64,000 nt of DNA from Escallonia rubra (Eukaryota; Streptophyta; Magnoliopsida; Escalloniales; Escalloniaceae), in assembly GCA_033065855.1 (NCBI GenBank), contig JAVXUO010001291.1:1-64000 (forward strand). Direction: 5' to 3'. Under the pieces are notes generated by a model, which saw nothing but the letters and a program-made list of their open reading frames with translations, made no database searches and was not told the origin of the DNA. A program made the position numbers and the translations under genes. Below are positions 20,659 through 31,276 of this stretch, one piece after another (the stretch's first letter is position 1; every line of letters starts with the position of its first letter).

Positions 20659-21417
20659 ATGCCAAGTACAAGAAGTCATGGTAGGAATGAATTTAATTCA
20701 GAGTGTTTGGAGGCCTCCTTACAACTCTTGTTAAAAGATACGGGTGAATTAGGCGTGCTTAGCAAGAAAGTTGTGAAGTCATTACTTCAATTGGCTGAAA
20801 CTTACACCAAAAATTGTGCAAGTGCTTTGTATCAATTCAAAGAAATGCCAAAATTGACAAAAAAGTTGGATAATGTATCCTTTGTTGAGAAAAGTGCAAA
20901 CGATAATAATATTTCTGACCATGAAATGGTCTTTATACCAAAAGAAAATGAAAATGGTGTTACGAGGGGGCATATCAGTGGTTCACAAGATCATCAAATA
21001 GTTTCTACACCAAAAGAAAAAATTAATGGTGATATTGGGCATAATGATGCCCTAAAAATGGCCAAAGAGCATTTGTTTCTTTTTAAAGAAAATGATGATA
21101 AATCACTGGAAGTTCTAAACCAACAGCCTATCTTATCATCATGTGAAAAATGGCCAAAGCAAGATGATGACATGGCTGATAAATGTTTTGAAAAACCATT
21201 TGTTGTGGAAGATCACTCCAATTTTTATGGATACCAAGATACAAATGGGTTTGAAAAAATCGTGAATTCATTAGATTTAGGTATGCAACACCCATTTTGG
21301 ATTTGCGGTTCCCACCAGTGTTTTATTTTGGTTATATGGCATATTAATCAACACGATTTATATGTTGTTTGCACGAGAAATTTCATTAGATTAATCAATC
21401 GATTGGCTTATCAGTAG
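20659..21417 (+). CDS. 252-aa protein of the short LTR element, unknown family
   Basis: The ATG lies 21 nt after the PBS, the usual position of gag. The protein is hydrophilic. Its N-terminus (about 1-75) looks helical with leucines (CLEASLQLLLKDTGELGVL, KVVKSLLQLAETYTKN). The middle contains two related blocks, HEMVFIPKENENG and HQIVSTPKEKING. I see no zinc knuckle, DUF4283, retrotransposon_gag or protease motif. The C-terminus is cysteine-containing and hydrophobic and runs into the ATCGAT-rich repeat region, so the native end may be lost. It could be a diverged Gag or a captured gene. Uninterrupted over 252 codons, which suggests relatively recent constraint or youth. Confidence 0.55.
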   Translation: MPSTRSHGRNEFNSECLEASLQLLLKDTGELGVLSKKVVKSLLQLAETYTKNCASALYQFKEMPKLTKKLDNVSFVEKSANDNNISDHEMVFIPKENENGVTRGHISGSQDHQIVSTPKEKINGDIGHNDALKMAKEHLFLFKENDDKSLEVLNQQPILSSCEKWPKQDDDMADKCFEKPFVVEDHSNFYGYQDTNGFEKIVNSLDLGMQHPFWICGSHQCFILVIWHINQHDLYVVCTRNFIRLINRLAYQ

Positions 21418-21692
21418 CCATTCTATATATTGATTTGGTTAGTGGCTTGGCCAAAAATAGTTATAGTTTGTTTAGTGGCTTGGCCAAATGTGCTCATTGA
21501 CACAAGAATATGGAGAGCTAAAGCCAATCGATGGCTAATCGATAGCAAAAGTGCTTGCACTCTGAAGAATGCAAGGCTATCGATGATAGTGAATGGTGTA
21601 TCAATCGCGAAGGTTGTCTTGATACTGGTGTATGCAAAATAAAGATGGTGCAGTTTAAGCTAATAGATGGCTTATCGATCATGAAAGGGTAT

Positions 21693-22097
21693 TGTTGCTG
21701 CTTAAAATATGTCCCGCGTACGTTGCGAAACCCGAGCCTGGACCGATGACCTGCAAGACAGAAAACGAGTGACCACCGGGTGGGGTTCCCGGCGGAGAAC
21801 TCTCCGACGCTTAAGCCAGAGCGCAGCAGTCAGAGCGCAGCTACATGATAATGACTCTGAAAAAGCATGAATGTGTGTAGTTGTGTCGTCCTCCTATACC
21901 TGGGGGGATAGACCCCCTTTATATAGTGGTAGGAAGAAGAGCCCTAGTAGGACTGGGCCGTAGGCTAGATGTGTTAGGATCGTGTTAGGTTCCTTGAGGA
22001 TCACGTCACGATCTCTGATAAGATAATTATCAGTCTCTCAGTTTGACTAGGATTGCCGGTATTCACTCATGATTGAGAGTATATTTGAGATATATCA
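21693..22097 (-). repeat. 3' LTR of the LARD-like element (405 bp)
   Basis: Starts TGTTGCTGC and ends TATATCA on the plus strand. The adjoining 22098-22115 reads as a purine tract (AAGGAAGTGGGGGGCTTA) on the minus strand. Confidence 0.9.
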
Positions 22098-25000
22098 TAA
22101 GCCCCCCACTTCCTTAGTCAAAATGTTTGGCTGAGGAAGTTTATACCTTGTGGCTTGAGACACACGTTAGATTTGTAAGGGATTCTTCATCCGCTTGTAG
22201 GGGTAATAATATTTCTCTACTCCATGTACTCGGACCTAAGCTCTTGGGAGCTTAAGCCTTAGAGCTTTGCCCGAGTAGGATGCTAGAACTCTAGCTCTTG
22301 AGAGCTAGGTCTTTCGAATGTCGCCTAAGTAGGCTACTCGGAATCATCTTTGGGAAGATGAATCATGGGATCTTGGGATCCATTAGAGGCTGTGCCCCAC
22401 GTTAGCCTCTCTAGAGAGAGGACACAGAGCTGTGTATGCAAGTTGTTGCATGTGCTAAGTGTTTGAATGTCCCCTTGAGGGGTCACCTCTCCTGTGGAGG
22501 GTGTTTGTTTTGTGCAAGTGTGTGTTCTTTAGCTTGAGCTGACCACATCATGCTTGCGTTTTACTTTGACGCGAACCCTTATCGTCAGCTAAGGGCTGGC
22601 AAAGAAGCCTCGCACTCACGCTTGGCCAGATTTCGAATTAACAAAACAGGGTGGGGCGACGATCCCCCACTTGGTTTTGCCGTTTCTCGGGCTAGAACTA
22701 AAGCTAGACCGTGTCAGATAACACTTGTGTGCTATCCTATCACCCTTGAAGGTGACCGCCCTTGAGGGTGACCGCCCTAGAGGGCTAGTGGAACGTAGAG
22801 TTCTGATAAGTGCCCTTGAGGGGGAATGGAGCATGGAGCTCATGTAAATACCCTCGGAGGGTTGACGGAACTTAGAGTTCTCATCATACGTGCCCTTGGG
22901 GGCGGATGGAGCGCAAAGTGCTCTGATTCACCAGTTGCATTGGTAGCATGCGCTGGTGTGAATGTTTGGCCTTTGACAGTCGGTCATTGTATGACCGGAT
23001 ATATAATGTCGAGACGGCATGATACTGCAGCAAAAACCCTAGGCGTGATCTTTAAGTCACTGGGTGCTGTGAATTTGTTCCTTGCTAGTGAAGTGGTTTT
23101 TGCGTCATTGTTGATGCTTACGAGCGCAGTATAAACTCTTGCAAGAAATAAAAGTACGTGACTGAAAAAACAGCCTTTGAAGCAATAAAGCATATAAAAA
23201 TGCAACTATGTTTTTTAACACAGAATGAATGGCGATGTTCAAACACTACGGCCCCCCTTAGGGTTTTGTCGGTTAGCCGACAGGGGGTGTGCTGCACTAC
23301 GTGTCGCATGTGAGCTTAATATGTTATAACAATTGGTAAGACCTAACTTGTGACTTGCGTGAGCTAATTTAGGCAACTGGAGAACGGTAGACCAAAAAGT
23401 AAATAGGTCTTGCTATAGAAGTGCACTGTAGCCTTCGGAAGGCTTGCTAGTGCTAAAAATTCGTAGTCACTTAATTCTTTTTAGCAACAAATATGTGATG
23501 AAGTATACGCCGTTTTTAAAGAGTGTGCGGCATATGTTAAATAATTGAGACCCTGTGGGTCTTGAATTTAAATTGACCTTGTTAAAAGCTCCATACTTTA
23601 AAAAACACACGGCCTAGGTCAAATAAATTAGACCCTTAGGGTCTTAAATATCAATATGCAGCTTTCATAGGCAAAAAATCTAATGCACTTAAAAGCTGTG
23701 GTATATGCTGAATAAATAAGAGCCACAGGGGTCTAAAACATAAATATGCTTTTTTATAGGGTGAAATGCAGAATTGAAAAGAAAGAATGGACCTCTCTTT
23801 TATTTCCCATCTGGTCCTTCTTTTCATTGACCGAAGATCAACCATTGGCCTGGTGATGAGGCGCAATGGTTAAGGACGTCACGATCGGTGGCGGCGGCGC
23901 CAAGGGGTCCCGGACGGCAGCGTCAAGAGAAACCCAACAAGCCAGTCACAGTGGCGTTTGACTAAATTGATGGGTTGCAGCCGCACTAGCTAGGCAGATT
24001 TGGCAGTGACGTTCCTCAGCGAGTTGTAGCGGCGATGCGACGGTGGTGTCAACATTTGCCCGTCGCAGTGTGTGCTCCGACGGCGTGGAGGCGGTCTGTG
24101 GTTGGCCGTAAAACCTTTGACTTTGCCGGCACAACATCAGGGCGTGCTATCGGACGGCAAGGTGGTGCCATTGTTGTCGGTGATAGCAGATCTGGGCGTG
24201 CTGTCGGACGACAAGGCGGTGCCGTCGTCGATGGTGGTCGCCAATCTGGGTCCAACTCCTCTCGACGGTGGTTCATCCTCCATGAAGCGACGGTGGCGCT
24301 GGAGGTGATGGTCCCGCCTGGCGCTAGTGGCTGCGGCGGTGCACCGCTCGATCGGTGTGGAGCTGGCGGCGGTTTGCAATGATTGGCGACGACATTCTTC
24401 TTTCTGTTTCCCTTTTTCTTTCTGTTTTGTGGTTGAGGTCGCACCGCCAGAGGGGCAGTGGTAAGAGCAGCCCTATAATGGTGGCGATAGGTTATGACCG
24501 GTGGTGATGGCCGTGATGGGGGCTGTGATTATGGATGGCCTGGCGGTGGCTGTACAGCCGGTTGTGATGAACAGCTGTAAGGGCGCTGTTGGTGCTTTAA
24601 CTCATAGGAGCGACGGTGCAGCGGTTGATGATTAAGTGGTTTAGACGACAGAACGACGTCGTCGAAGCTGGTCGTGGTTGCGGTGACGTTGGCCCTTTTT
24701 GCCTAGGCCGTTGTGCGGTGGAGTTGGCCGGAGTGGTACAACGGCGGATCAGGCATCCCCTACTGCGTGAGGCTGACACGGCGACGATGCTACCATTCGC
24801 AGTGGTGTCGACTGGAGGAATGGGTGGCCACTGCAATAGTGGGCCGAACCTGGCGGTGACGCCCCTCAGAAAATTGTGGCAATGCGCATCTCGACAACTC
24901 GGTGGTTGCGCCGATCAGCCTCGGCGCTGCTTCTTCTTATTCTGATTTTTTTTCTTTGATTGCGACGACCATTGATATTAACACCCGCGACGGCGCCAAT

Positions 25001-26509
25001 CTGCTGCAATAGCTTCACGATGGTGGTGGTAGGTTGTGAACTGCGACGTGCTAGTGCCGTACTGAGTCGGCGATCTCTAGGAGCTGGTGGCGAATCGGCG
25101 TTGTCGCCGTATTCACGCAGTGGACTGCACAACATCGAAAAAGGTCACGGGGTGAGGCACCGGCGCTTTGCCGGAGAAGACGACACATCGGCGACGATCT
25201 ACTTCATCTTTCCTCGTTCTTCTTCCCTTTTTTTAGAGATGATGTATCTGCTTCGGCGTCTTCACGGTGGTGGCAGGCGGATTATGGTGCCCGCGGCTCT
25301 ACTGTGTTTTCCTGGGATGTTGCTTCCAACTGCTTTGCGTTGCTGGTGACTCCGATGGCGTGAGCGTGGCCGGAGTTGGAGCTGGGGTCCCCATGGTGCG
25401 GCGGTGATAGCGCTGCCTGTCGCGGCGGTGATGGCACTAGCCGGTGCCATTACGGACGGCGGTCGACGCTGGCCTAGAGTCGCGATCAGCGACAGTGACG
25501 GCGCTGAAACTTATTGCTTCGACAGTTGTTCGGCGGGGGCCATTTGTGGCACCGATTGATGCTGATACGATGGTTGTTTGTCTCCTGGCGAAGTCGCTGC
25601 TACTGTCCGTGGTGGATGTTGGCGTCTAGGGAGGTCACGGCGGCGTGACGTCGGCGATGGTGGCGATATGATGGTGAGTGAGGGGCCGATGAAAGAGTCA
25701 GCGCTGTGGCGCGTTGCTTGCCGTCGCGGTGGAGCGGATCTGGCAGATCTGGAGAGCGATGGTGAAGCATATTTGGAATCCGGTAGCGGTGAAACAGCAA
25801 AGTGACGACAGCGCCGGTGGCGATGGTGCCGGTGTTTTCCCGCAGGGCCTGCCGTGGTTTTGGATGGCGAGTTGGCCACTATTGGTTGCGACTGACCGTT
25901 GTGGACGGTGCGACGTTGGGTGAAGCCACGGTGGTGCGGTGCCTTGCATGAGGTGTCGATCTGACGGCGCAATCAATTTCTTCTTCTTCTTTTTTTATTT
26001 TTATTCGGCTGTTGTGATTGTATCTGCTCTGGCAACTTCACGCCGGTGGTTTGTGACGCCGGTGACTCCAGTAGTGTGGCATTTCGTTGTTGTTTCCTTA
26101 TTTTTTGTTGAGATGTTGTAATTGCTCTGGCCTTCACGGCCGTTTGTGGTGCCGGGACTCTTTTTGCTGAGGCCCCGTTTGTGCGGTGGAGTTGGCCGGA
26201 GTGGTGCAACGGCTCCAATCTGGTAGCCCTTAGTCATAGCTGAGATGGCGACGGCGCTGCCAGTCGCAATGGAGTCGGCGTCGACTGGATGGTTTGTGCC
26301 CTGGCCTTCTGTTGTAGAAACTTGTGACGGCGCTGTGTGGCCAATATCTGAAAATTCTGAATTCTGATGGTAATTGAATTGGAGACCAGCGGCGGCTGCA
26401 CTTGTGTTGGTGGTTCCGACACGTTGTCGCTGACCGCTCGCGAAACAACTGTTTGAGTTTTCTTGAGGTCAAACGGCTAGGCTGGCGGGTCCCACGGATG
26501 GCGCCAAAA
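22098..26509. other. Interior of the LARD-like element, no recognised gene
   Basis: Three zones are visible. 22700-22930 has degenerate ~60-bp repeats built on CCCTTGAGGG-type palindromes and GGAGCG/GAACG phrases. 23520-23760 has a degenerate ~100-bp repeat with GACCCTGTGGGTCT-type palindromes. 23870-26470 is strongly GC-rich (GGCGG, GGTGGCG). That zone gives overlapping open frames of 60-150 codons on both strands, a typical by-product of GC-rich sequence. None shows a conserved motif. Confidence 0.7.
26488..26506 (-). other. PBS of the LARD-like element
   Basis: The minus strand reads TGGCGCCATCCGTGGGACC three bases after the 5' LTR. The TGGCGCC start is common among plant Ty3-type elements, which suggests a Ty3/gypsy helper (inference). 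Confidence 0.75.
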
Positions 26510-26896
26510 TGTTGCTGCTTAAAATATGTCCCGCGTACGTTGCGGAACCCGAGCCTGGACCGATGACCTGCAAGACAGAAAATGAGTGACCGCCGGGTGG
26601 GGTTCCCGGCGGAGAACTCTCCGATGCTTAAGTCAGAGCGCAGCTACATGATAATGACTCTGAAAAAGCATGAATGTGTGTAGTTGTGTTCGTCCCATAC
26701 CTGGGGGGTAGACCCCTTTATATAGTGGTAGGAAGAAGAGCCCTAGTAGGACTGGGCCGTAGGCTAGATGTGTTAGGATCGTGTTAGGTTCCTTGAGGAT
26801 CACGTCACGATCTCTGATAAGATAATTATCAGTCTCCCAGTTCGACTAGGATTGCCGGTATTCCCCAATTATTGGGAGTATATTTGAGATATATCA
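26510..26896 (-). repeat. 5' LTR of the LARD-like element (387 bp)
   Basis: Same termini as the left copy. Shorter mainly by an indel of about 15 bp near 26635 (CAGTCAGAGCGCAG present only on the left). TATA-like TATATAAAGG lies at about 26714-26724 on the minus strand. Confidence 0.9.
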
Positions 26897-27250
26897 GGTA
26901 TCAATAGTAAAAAAAAAATGCTTTCTCTTTGAAAGATATAACTATTCACAATCGATAGTGAAAAATAAAAGCATATCGATCGTGAAAGGCTATCAATAGT
27001 GAGAAAAATTGACTCTTCACAATCGATAGTGAAAGATACAAGCCTATCGATCGTGAAAGGCTATATATCGATCGTGAAGTCTATCGATAGTGAAAAAATT
27101 GACTCTTCACAATCGATTGTGAAAAATATAAGCCTATCGATAGTGAGAGATTATCAATCGTGAAAGGCTACCGATTATGAAAGTTTATGGATAATGAAAG
27201 GCTATCGATCGTGAGAGGCTATATATCGATCGTAAAAGTCTATTGATATA
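26897..27250. repeat. ATCGAT(A/C/T)GTGAAA repeat field
   Basis: At least ten ATCGAT hexamers, mostly in the context TATCGATCGTGAAAGG or CAATCGATAGTGAAA, irregularly spaced 20-40 bp apart. Related motifs occur near 21530-21690 and in the LTRs of the surrounding short element, so the field belongs to that element's 3' region before its purine tract (about 27313-27326). Confidence 0.7.
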
Positions 27251-27326
27251 GTGAGAAAATCCTTTCTATTCGAAACATGACTCTTCACAATTTACAAGTA
27301 TTCAATTGCTTGAGCCAGGGGGACAA

Positions 27327-27928
27327 CGTTTGCACTAGAAAGTATATTTTTTACTAATAAGTTCACTTTGATTAAATGCTACTAAATGGCATTTACTTTT
27401 TATTATTTCTGAAGAAATAATGGAAGATTCAAGAAGTGAAAGAAACCAACTTCTGAAAATGTGTCATATTGATAAGGGATAAGTGTGGTTGGTTACTTAT
27501 TAGTGAGTGGTTATTTCTTAAGTGGGTAGTTTATCTCACTAAGTGGGTAGTTTCTTGTAATGGTAGTTATTTTTTACAAAACCTCTAGTATAAATATTGG
27601 GTCAAAGAAGAAACAGAGGACACAATCAACAATCATGAATCAGACAAAGTCTTTTTCTTTCTTTTTCTTTAGTTTAGAGGTTTTTGCTGTCATCGATAGG
27701 AAGTTTAATTTCCAGACTTGAAAACATTAGAGTGTAAACATTCGCAATCAATCGAAAGCTCTCTCTTTTGTCATTTATGGGCGTGCAATCGTTCTACTTT
27801 CAGCCTTTCGTCTTCCTTTTTCGTTTTCGGAGATGTCCCCAGGCCCTAGGGGCAAAAAAGATTCCACACTTTTAATCGATTGTGCCGCCAGTGTACAAAT
27901 CGATACTGAGTTTGACCAGCAACGCAAA
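27327..27928 (+). repeat. Right LTR of the short LTR element
   Basis: Matches the left LTR over its length, including TTTTTGCTGTCATCGATAGG. The first base is C instead of T, and the terminal GCAAACA reads GCAAAAT. Confidence 0.75.
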
Positions 27929-28065
27929 ATAACTAACATAATTCCTATAGTGAATGCAAAATCACCAACATAATTTCCGATAGCAGAATAACTAGGATTC
28001 AATTTTCCTATAGCAGAATAACATGTAGGCAAATCATTTCCTACGGGAGAATAACATGTAGGTTT
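27922..28065. repeat. Degenerate tandem repeat of ~31 bp, about four units
   Basis: Units contain the phrases CATAATTCCTATAGTGAA, CATAATTTCCGATAGCAG, CAATTTTCCTATAGCAG and ATCATTTCCTACGGGAG, then AATAACATGTAGG. It lies in CACTA-1 next to the LTR element insertion. Confidence 0.6.
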
Positions 28066-28559
28066 GAAAGGGTTTGATATCTCCATAAACAAATTTTCTT
28101 GAAATATACAATGCCTGGCGGCAATTGCCGTGCGCCGCAACCGGTGACATCTCTTAACCCAAATCCCTACCTCCGCAACTCCAACCCCTACCACCCCTAG
28201 CATAAACAGTTAACCAATGGTCCAATCAGAAACCCAATTGCGCTAATTCCAATCTACAAAAGAGAGATAGAGAGGAAGGAAGTACGAGTTACAAACCTCG
28301 AAAAGCACGGCGAAATTTGGCCTCCCGTCAGAGCGTGGAAATTGGTTTAGCGGCGAGATGCAAATGGTGGAATCTATAGACAAAGTGCAGAAGATCAATG
28401 ACGATCGAGCAGAATGAGAGAGAGGTTGGGCTTGAATGGTGTGTATTTGTATTTTGGTAGTATGAGAAGACTTAAGAATAAAAAATGAACCGGGAACATT
28501 TTTGGGCTTCCCGCCTTATGTTTTTGTGGCCATAAGAAGTTTGTCAAAATTCGTTTTTT
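28066..28559. other. CACTA-1 right interior, no gene seen
   Basis: Mixed composition, with a GC-rich patch at about 28115-28200 that opens a minus-strand frame without recognisable motif. No transposase motif. Confidence 0.5.
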
Positions 28560-28847
28560 CTTTTTAACTGTGTCAACATAAAAATGTTGTCACTATTGCT
28601 GGTTAAAATAGTGACGACACTTATAGAGTTGTCACTATTGCTTTTCCAAAATTATTCCCGCCACCATAATGACCATCCCGCCAAACGACTAGTAAATTGA
28701 GTGACAAATTTATTGTTGTCACTAGATATTACACTATCGCAGACCAATTGTGATGACCTTTGTACTTGTCACAGTAAATAATCATTAGTGACAACTTTTA
28801 TGTTGTCATTAAAAAAGTTGTTACTAATGATATATTTTCTTGTAGTG
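28560..28847. repeat. CACTA-1 right subterminal repeats
   Basis: GTTGTCACTA and TAGTGACAAC motifs as at the left end, then the terminal ATTTTCTTGTAGTG. Confidence 0.8.
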
Positions 28848-29496
28848 ATCTCACATAAGTCTGAATGTGCTAATTCTAACAATTATGTTTTCCTTTCAAT
28901 CCCTTTGAAGGATTTCTTGGCAATTTTAGATTTTATGCAAATTGAACATTTCTCTAAACTAGGTGGATTATTTTAAGGTATTAAACCTAAGTTTATCATA
29001 CTTCTCATGCATTTATAATTAACATGTCCTAGTCTAGACTGTCATAAATCAAAAGAAGCAGCGAGATAAAATAATTTATATTCTTTATTACCAATAGTAA
29101 GCTTATACCAGCCATTTGTTGCATATCCCTTGCCAACATAGGTCCCTTTCTTAGTTAGGATAACACTGTCTGACTCAAAAGGAATATTAAACCCAAACTG
29201 GTTGAGTAACCTAACATATACACGATTCTTGTTAACATTGGGAATGAACAACACATTCTTTAAGGTCAACTTCTTGCGGGAGGGGAGATACATCACCACA
29301 GTTCCCTTGCCCATGACCTTAGCCGTTGATGAGTTTCCCATGCAGAGTTGACGCCCATCCGCAACTAGCTCGAGGTCCTTGAACAAATTTCAGTTTTGAG
29401 CAATGTGATTGGTTGCATCGGAGTCAACCCACCACTCATCATCTTCCCCAAACATGTTGGCTTCGCAAACCACTGTAACGAAATCCTCGTTGTCAA
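28848..29496 (-). pseudogene. Copia-A protease, pre-integrase and integrase start, decayed
   Basis: On the minus strand WWVDSDATNHIA is the copia protease site (DSGAT in active members), with the Gly replaced by Asp. A 114-codon open piece at 29042-29386 carries GNSSTAKVMGKGTV and LTLKNVLFIPNVNKN. Then RLGHVNYKCMRSM and CSICIKSKIAKKSFKGIERK give the zinc finger, leading to ELAHSDLC at the integrase start. Several in-frame stops are present. CACTA-1 separates it from 17905-18040. Confidence 0.85.
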
Positions 29497-30390
29497 TCAC
29501 ATTGGCTTTTTTTTTCTACCTCTTAGCCACTCGGCAATCCTTCTTAAATTACCTACTTTTTGCACACTTCCAACCAGCTTTTTTGGCTTGTCATGCCCTT
29601 TGGTAGAAGCAGAACCTTGACCATTAAGCTTACACTTAGAGCCACAAGAAGAGCCATGGTCTACCACAAGAGCTTTGGAGGACTTATGGTCTTCCAACTC
29701 AAGCCTATCCAAATTGTGAGAATTCTCTTCCACTTGGATGTATTTGACCAACTCTTGCATGGTCATGGCATCCTTCTTTTGTTTCCACTCTTTATGACAT
29801 CCTTTCCAAGCGAAATATAATTTAAAAATTACAGTTGACATTTCGAAAGATTCATCAAGAGAGTGGCCCTCCGATATAATCAAATTTATTATCATTTGTA
29901 ATTCATGAATTTGAGAAATAACAGACTTGCTATTTACCATGCAAAAGTCAACAACATACGGATTAGGAACTTTTTATCCCCAGCGTCCTCCATCTTGTAC
30001 TTGTAGTCGAGATCAGCCCATAATCCCTTCGAAGTGATGTTGGCGTACTTGATCTCGTATACGTCATATAGAGTGTCAGACAGCCCTCCCAAAATGTAGC
30101 CCTTCCTCCTCCCACTTTTGCTGGTGCTTCATGGCAAGTACTTGGTTGCTTCCTTTGTAGCTTGGTGCTACAAAATTTTTGGGGGTGAAAAAATCTAAGT
30201 ACTTGATTGCTTCATCTGCAGCTTCATCCACGACAGGCTTTGGAATGGTGAGCACGTAGGTTATCTTCAATGTTGCAAGGAAGAAATACATCTTGCACTT
30301 CCAACGCCTAAAGAAAGAGCCATCCAACTTTGCTAACTTGGAGATGTCGTTGATCACAGGCATCTTTGCCGTAGTCCCCATCGAAGCCAA
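29497..30390 (-). pseudogene. Copia-A gag, decayed
   Basis: The start ATG at 30390 gives MASMGTTAKMPVINDISKLA and LDGSFFRRWKCKMYFFL, typical of a copia Gag N-terminus. A frameshift near 30076 and stops break the middle. The UBN2 part resumes at 29940 (ISQIHELQMIINLIISEG, MTMQELVKYIQVEE). The zinc knuckle (KCAKS...FKKDC) is in another frame with a stop. It is a different, older lineage from Sire-1. Confidence 0.8.
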
Positions 30391-30830
30391 AATACTATCT
30401 TCAGATTGTAAGAGAATAAGGTAGTAATGGAGAAAATTGGAAATGGCCTGGTTCGAATGTGTTGCACTCTTTCCTTAAGACATTATTTTCTCTCTTATAA
30501 TCTACTTATGGTAGCAACAAATCTGCCTCCCAAGATAAACATGCGAAACTCTGTTCATTACAGCAGATTGCAATCAACAGACATAAATTTGAGAGAGAGC
30601 AAGAGAGAGATTCGAAGTGAGAAATGAGTCTGACCACTAGCCCTATTTATAGACACCAAAAGGTGTCTTGAACAGGAGCAAACAGTTGTGACAGTTACTC
30701 TACAGGTGTTACTTAACAGTCACAAGCTGTAGACACAGCAGACAGATGCAACATTTGAACAAAAAGACACCATGAACATGTGTCTTTTGAATTTAAACAG
30801 ATCAAAAATCTATTTAAATTCGGCAACAAT
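30391..30830 (-). promoter_or_regulatory. Probable leader and LTR of Copia-A
   Basis: A TATA-like CTATAAATAGG lies at about 30643-30653 on the minus strand, upstream of the gag ATG. I could not find a matching second LTR or a clear PBS, so the boundaries are unknown. Confidence 0.45.
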
Positions 30831-31276
30831 CACACTGTTTCAGTAAAAAAATACAACTATTCTGGCTTGTAGGCTGAATTTGTCGCAAAAAATTAAGGTT
30901 GGGCTCGGGCCGAAGGCTCCTAGCAACGATTCGCACGTGCGAAGTACAAATTGCGCCTAAAAGGGCCTTTACGCTCTCGTCGCCGCCGCTGGCACGGGCT
31001 CGGGCGGTGCGGTGAACCACACATGTATGGTCATGCATACCACGTGTTTCTAGAGCAAGATGGTGTGTCACATGGCCACTTAAATACCTTTAACCATTTT
31101 CCAAGCAAAGTGGGAATCTACATCATGATCTTTTTCAACCTTATTAAATGCCAATCTTTGAGAGTTTATATGTCTCAAACCAATCAATCAAATTGATTGA
31201 TTCTTTTTTATATTAAACCTTGTAGTACAAGGTACAATAAGGTAGGAATCAATTTATGGAAAATTCTCAAGAAATG
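30831..31276. other. Unassigned sequence
   Basis: A GC-rich block at 30890-31030 is followed by A/T-rich sequence. Nothing recognised. It may be the distal part of the Copia-A LTR. Confidence 0.3.

Larger units (their letters stand above)
21693..26896 (-). mobile_element. Large non-autonomous LTR retrotransposon (LARD-like), nested
   Basis: LTRs at 21693-22097 and 26510-26896 are close direct repeats (TGTTGCTGCTTAAAATATG...ATATATCA). A perfect 5-bp target duplication GGTAT flanks the element (21688-21692 and 26897-26901). The PBS lies next to the right LTR and the purine tract next to the left LTR, so it is transcribed on the minus strand. The 4.4-kb interior has no recognisable Gag or Pol motif, as in LARD-type elements mobilised in trans. 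Confidence 0.9.
20064..27928 (+). mobile_element. Short non-autonomous LTR retrotransposon with a 252-aa ORF
   Basis: LTRs at 20064-20618 and 27327-27928 are direct repeats (for example TTTCTTGTAATGGTAGTTAT in both). The left LTR is TGTTTGC...GCAAACA. A TGG-starting PBS follows the left LTR, and a purine tract (CCAGGGGGACAA) precedes the right one. Without the element nested at 21693-26896 it is about 2.7 kb. No protease, integrase or RT is present, so it must move with helper proteins. Confidence 0.82.
18041..28847. mobile_element. CACTA-1: non-autonomous CACTA transposon with nested insertions
   Basis: It begins CACTACAAGAAAAT at 18041-18054 and ends with the exact inverse ATTTTCTTGTAGTG at 28834-28847. 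A 3-bp target duplication ATC flanks it (18038-18040, 28848-28850), the CACTA hallmark. Subterminal GTTGTCACTA/TAGTGACAA repeats lie at both ends. Without the LTR elements nested at 20064-27928 it is about 2.9 kb and has no transposase motif, so it would depend on a transposase from elsewhere. It splits the Copia-A integrase. Confidence 0.93.

Noticed and set aside
24035..26472. Many overlapping ORFs of 60-150 codons on both strands
   Set aside because: GC-rich sequence has few stop codons. No frame shows a domain, and none is clearly longer than the opposite-strand frame.
27775..28203. 142-codon minus-strand ORF spanning the LTR/CACTA-1 boundary
   Set aside because: It crosses an insertion junction and a tandem repeat, so it cannot be an ancestral gene. 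No motif seen.
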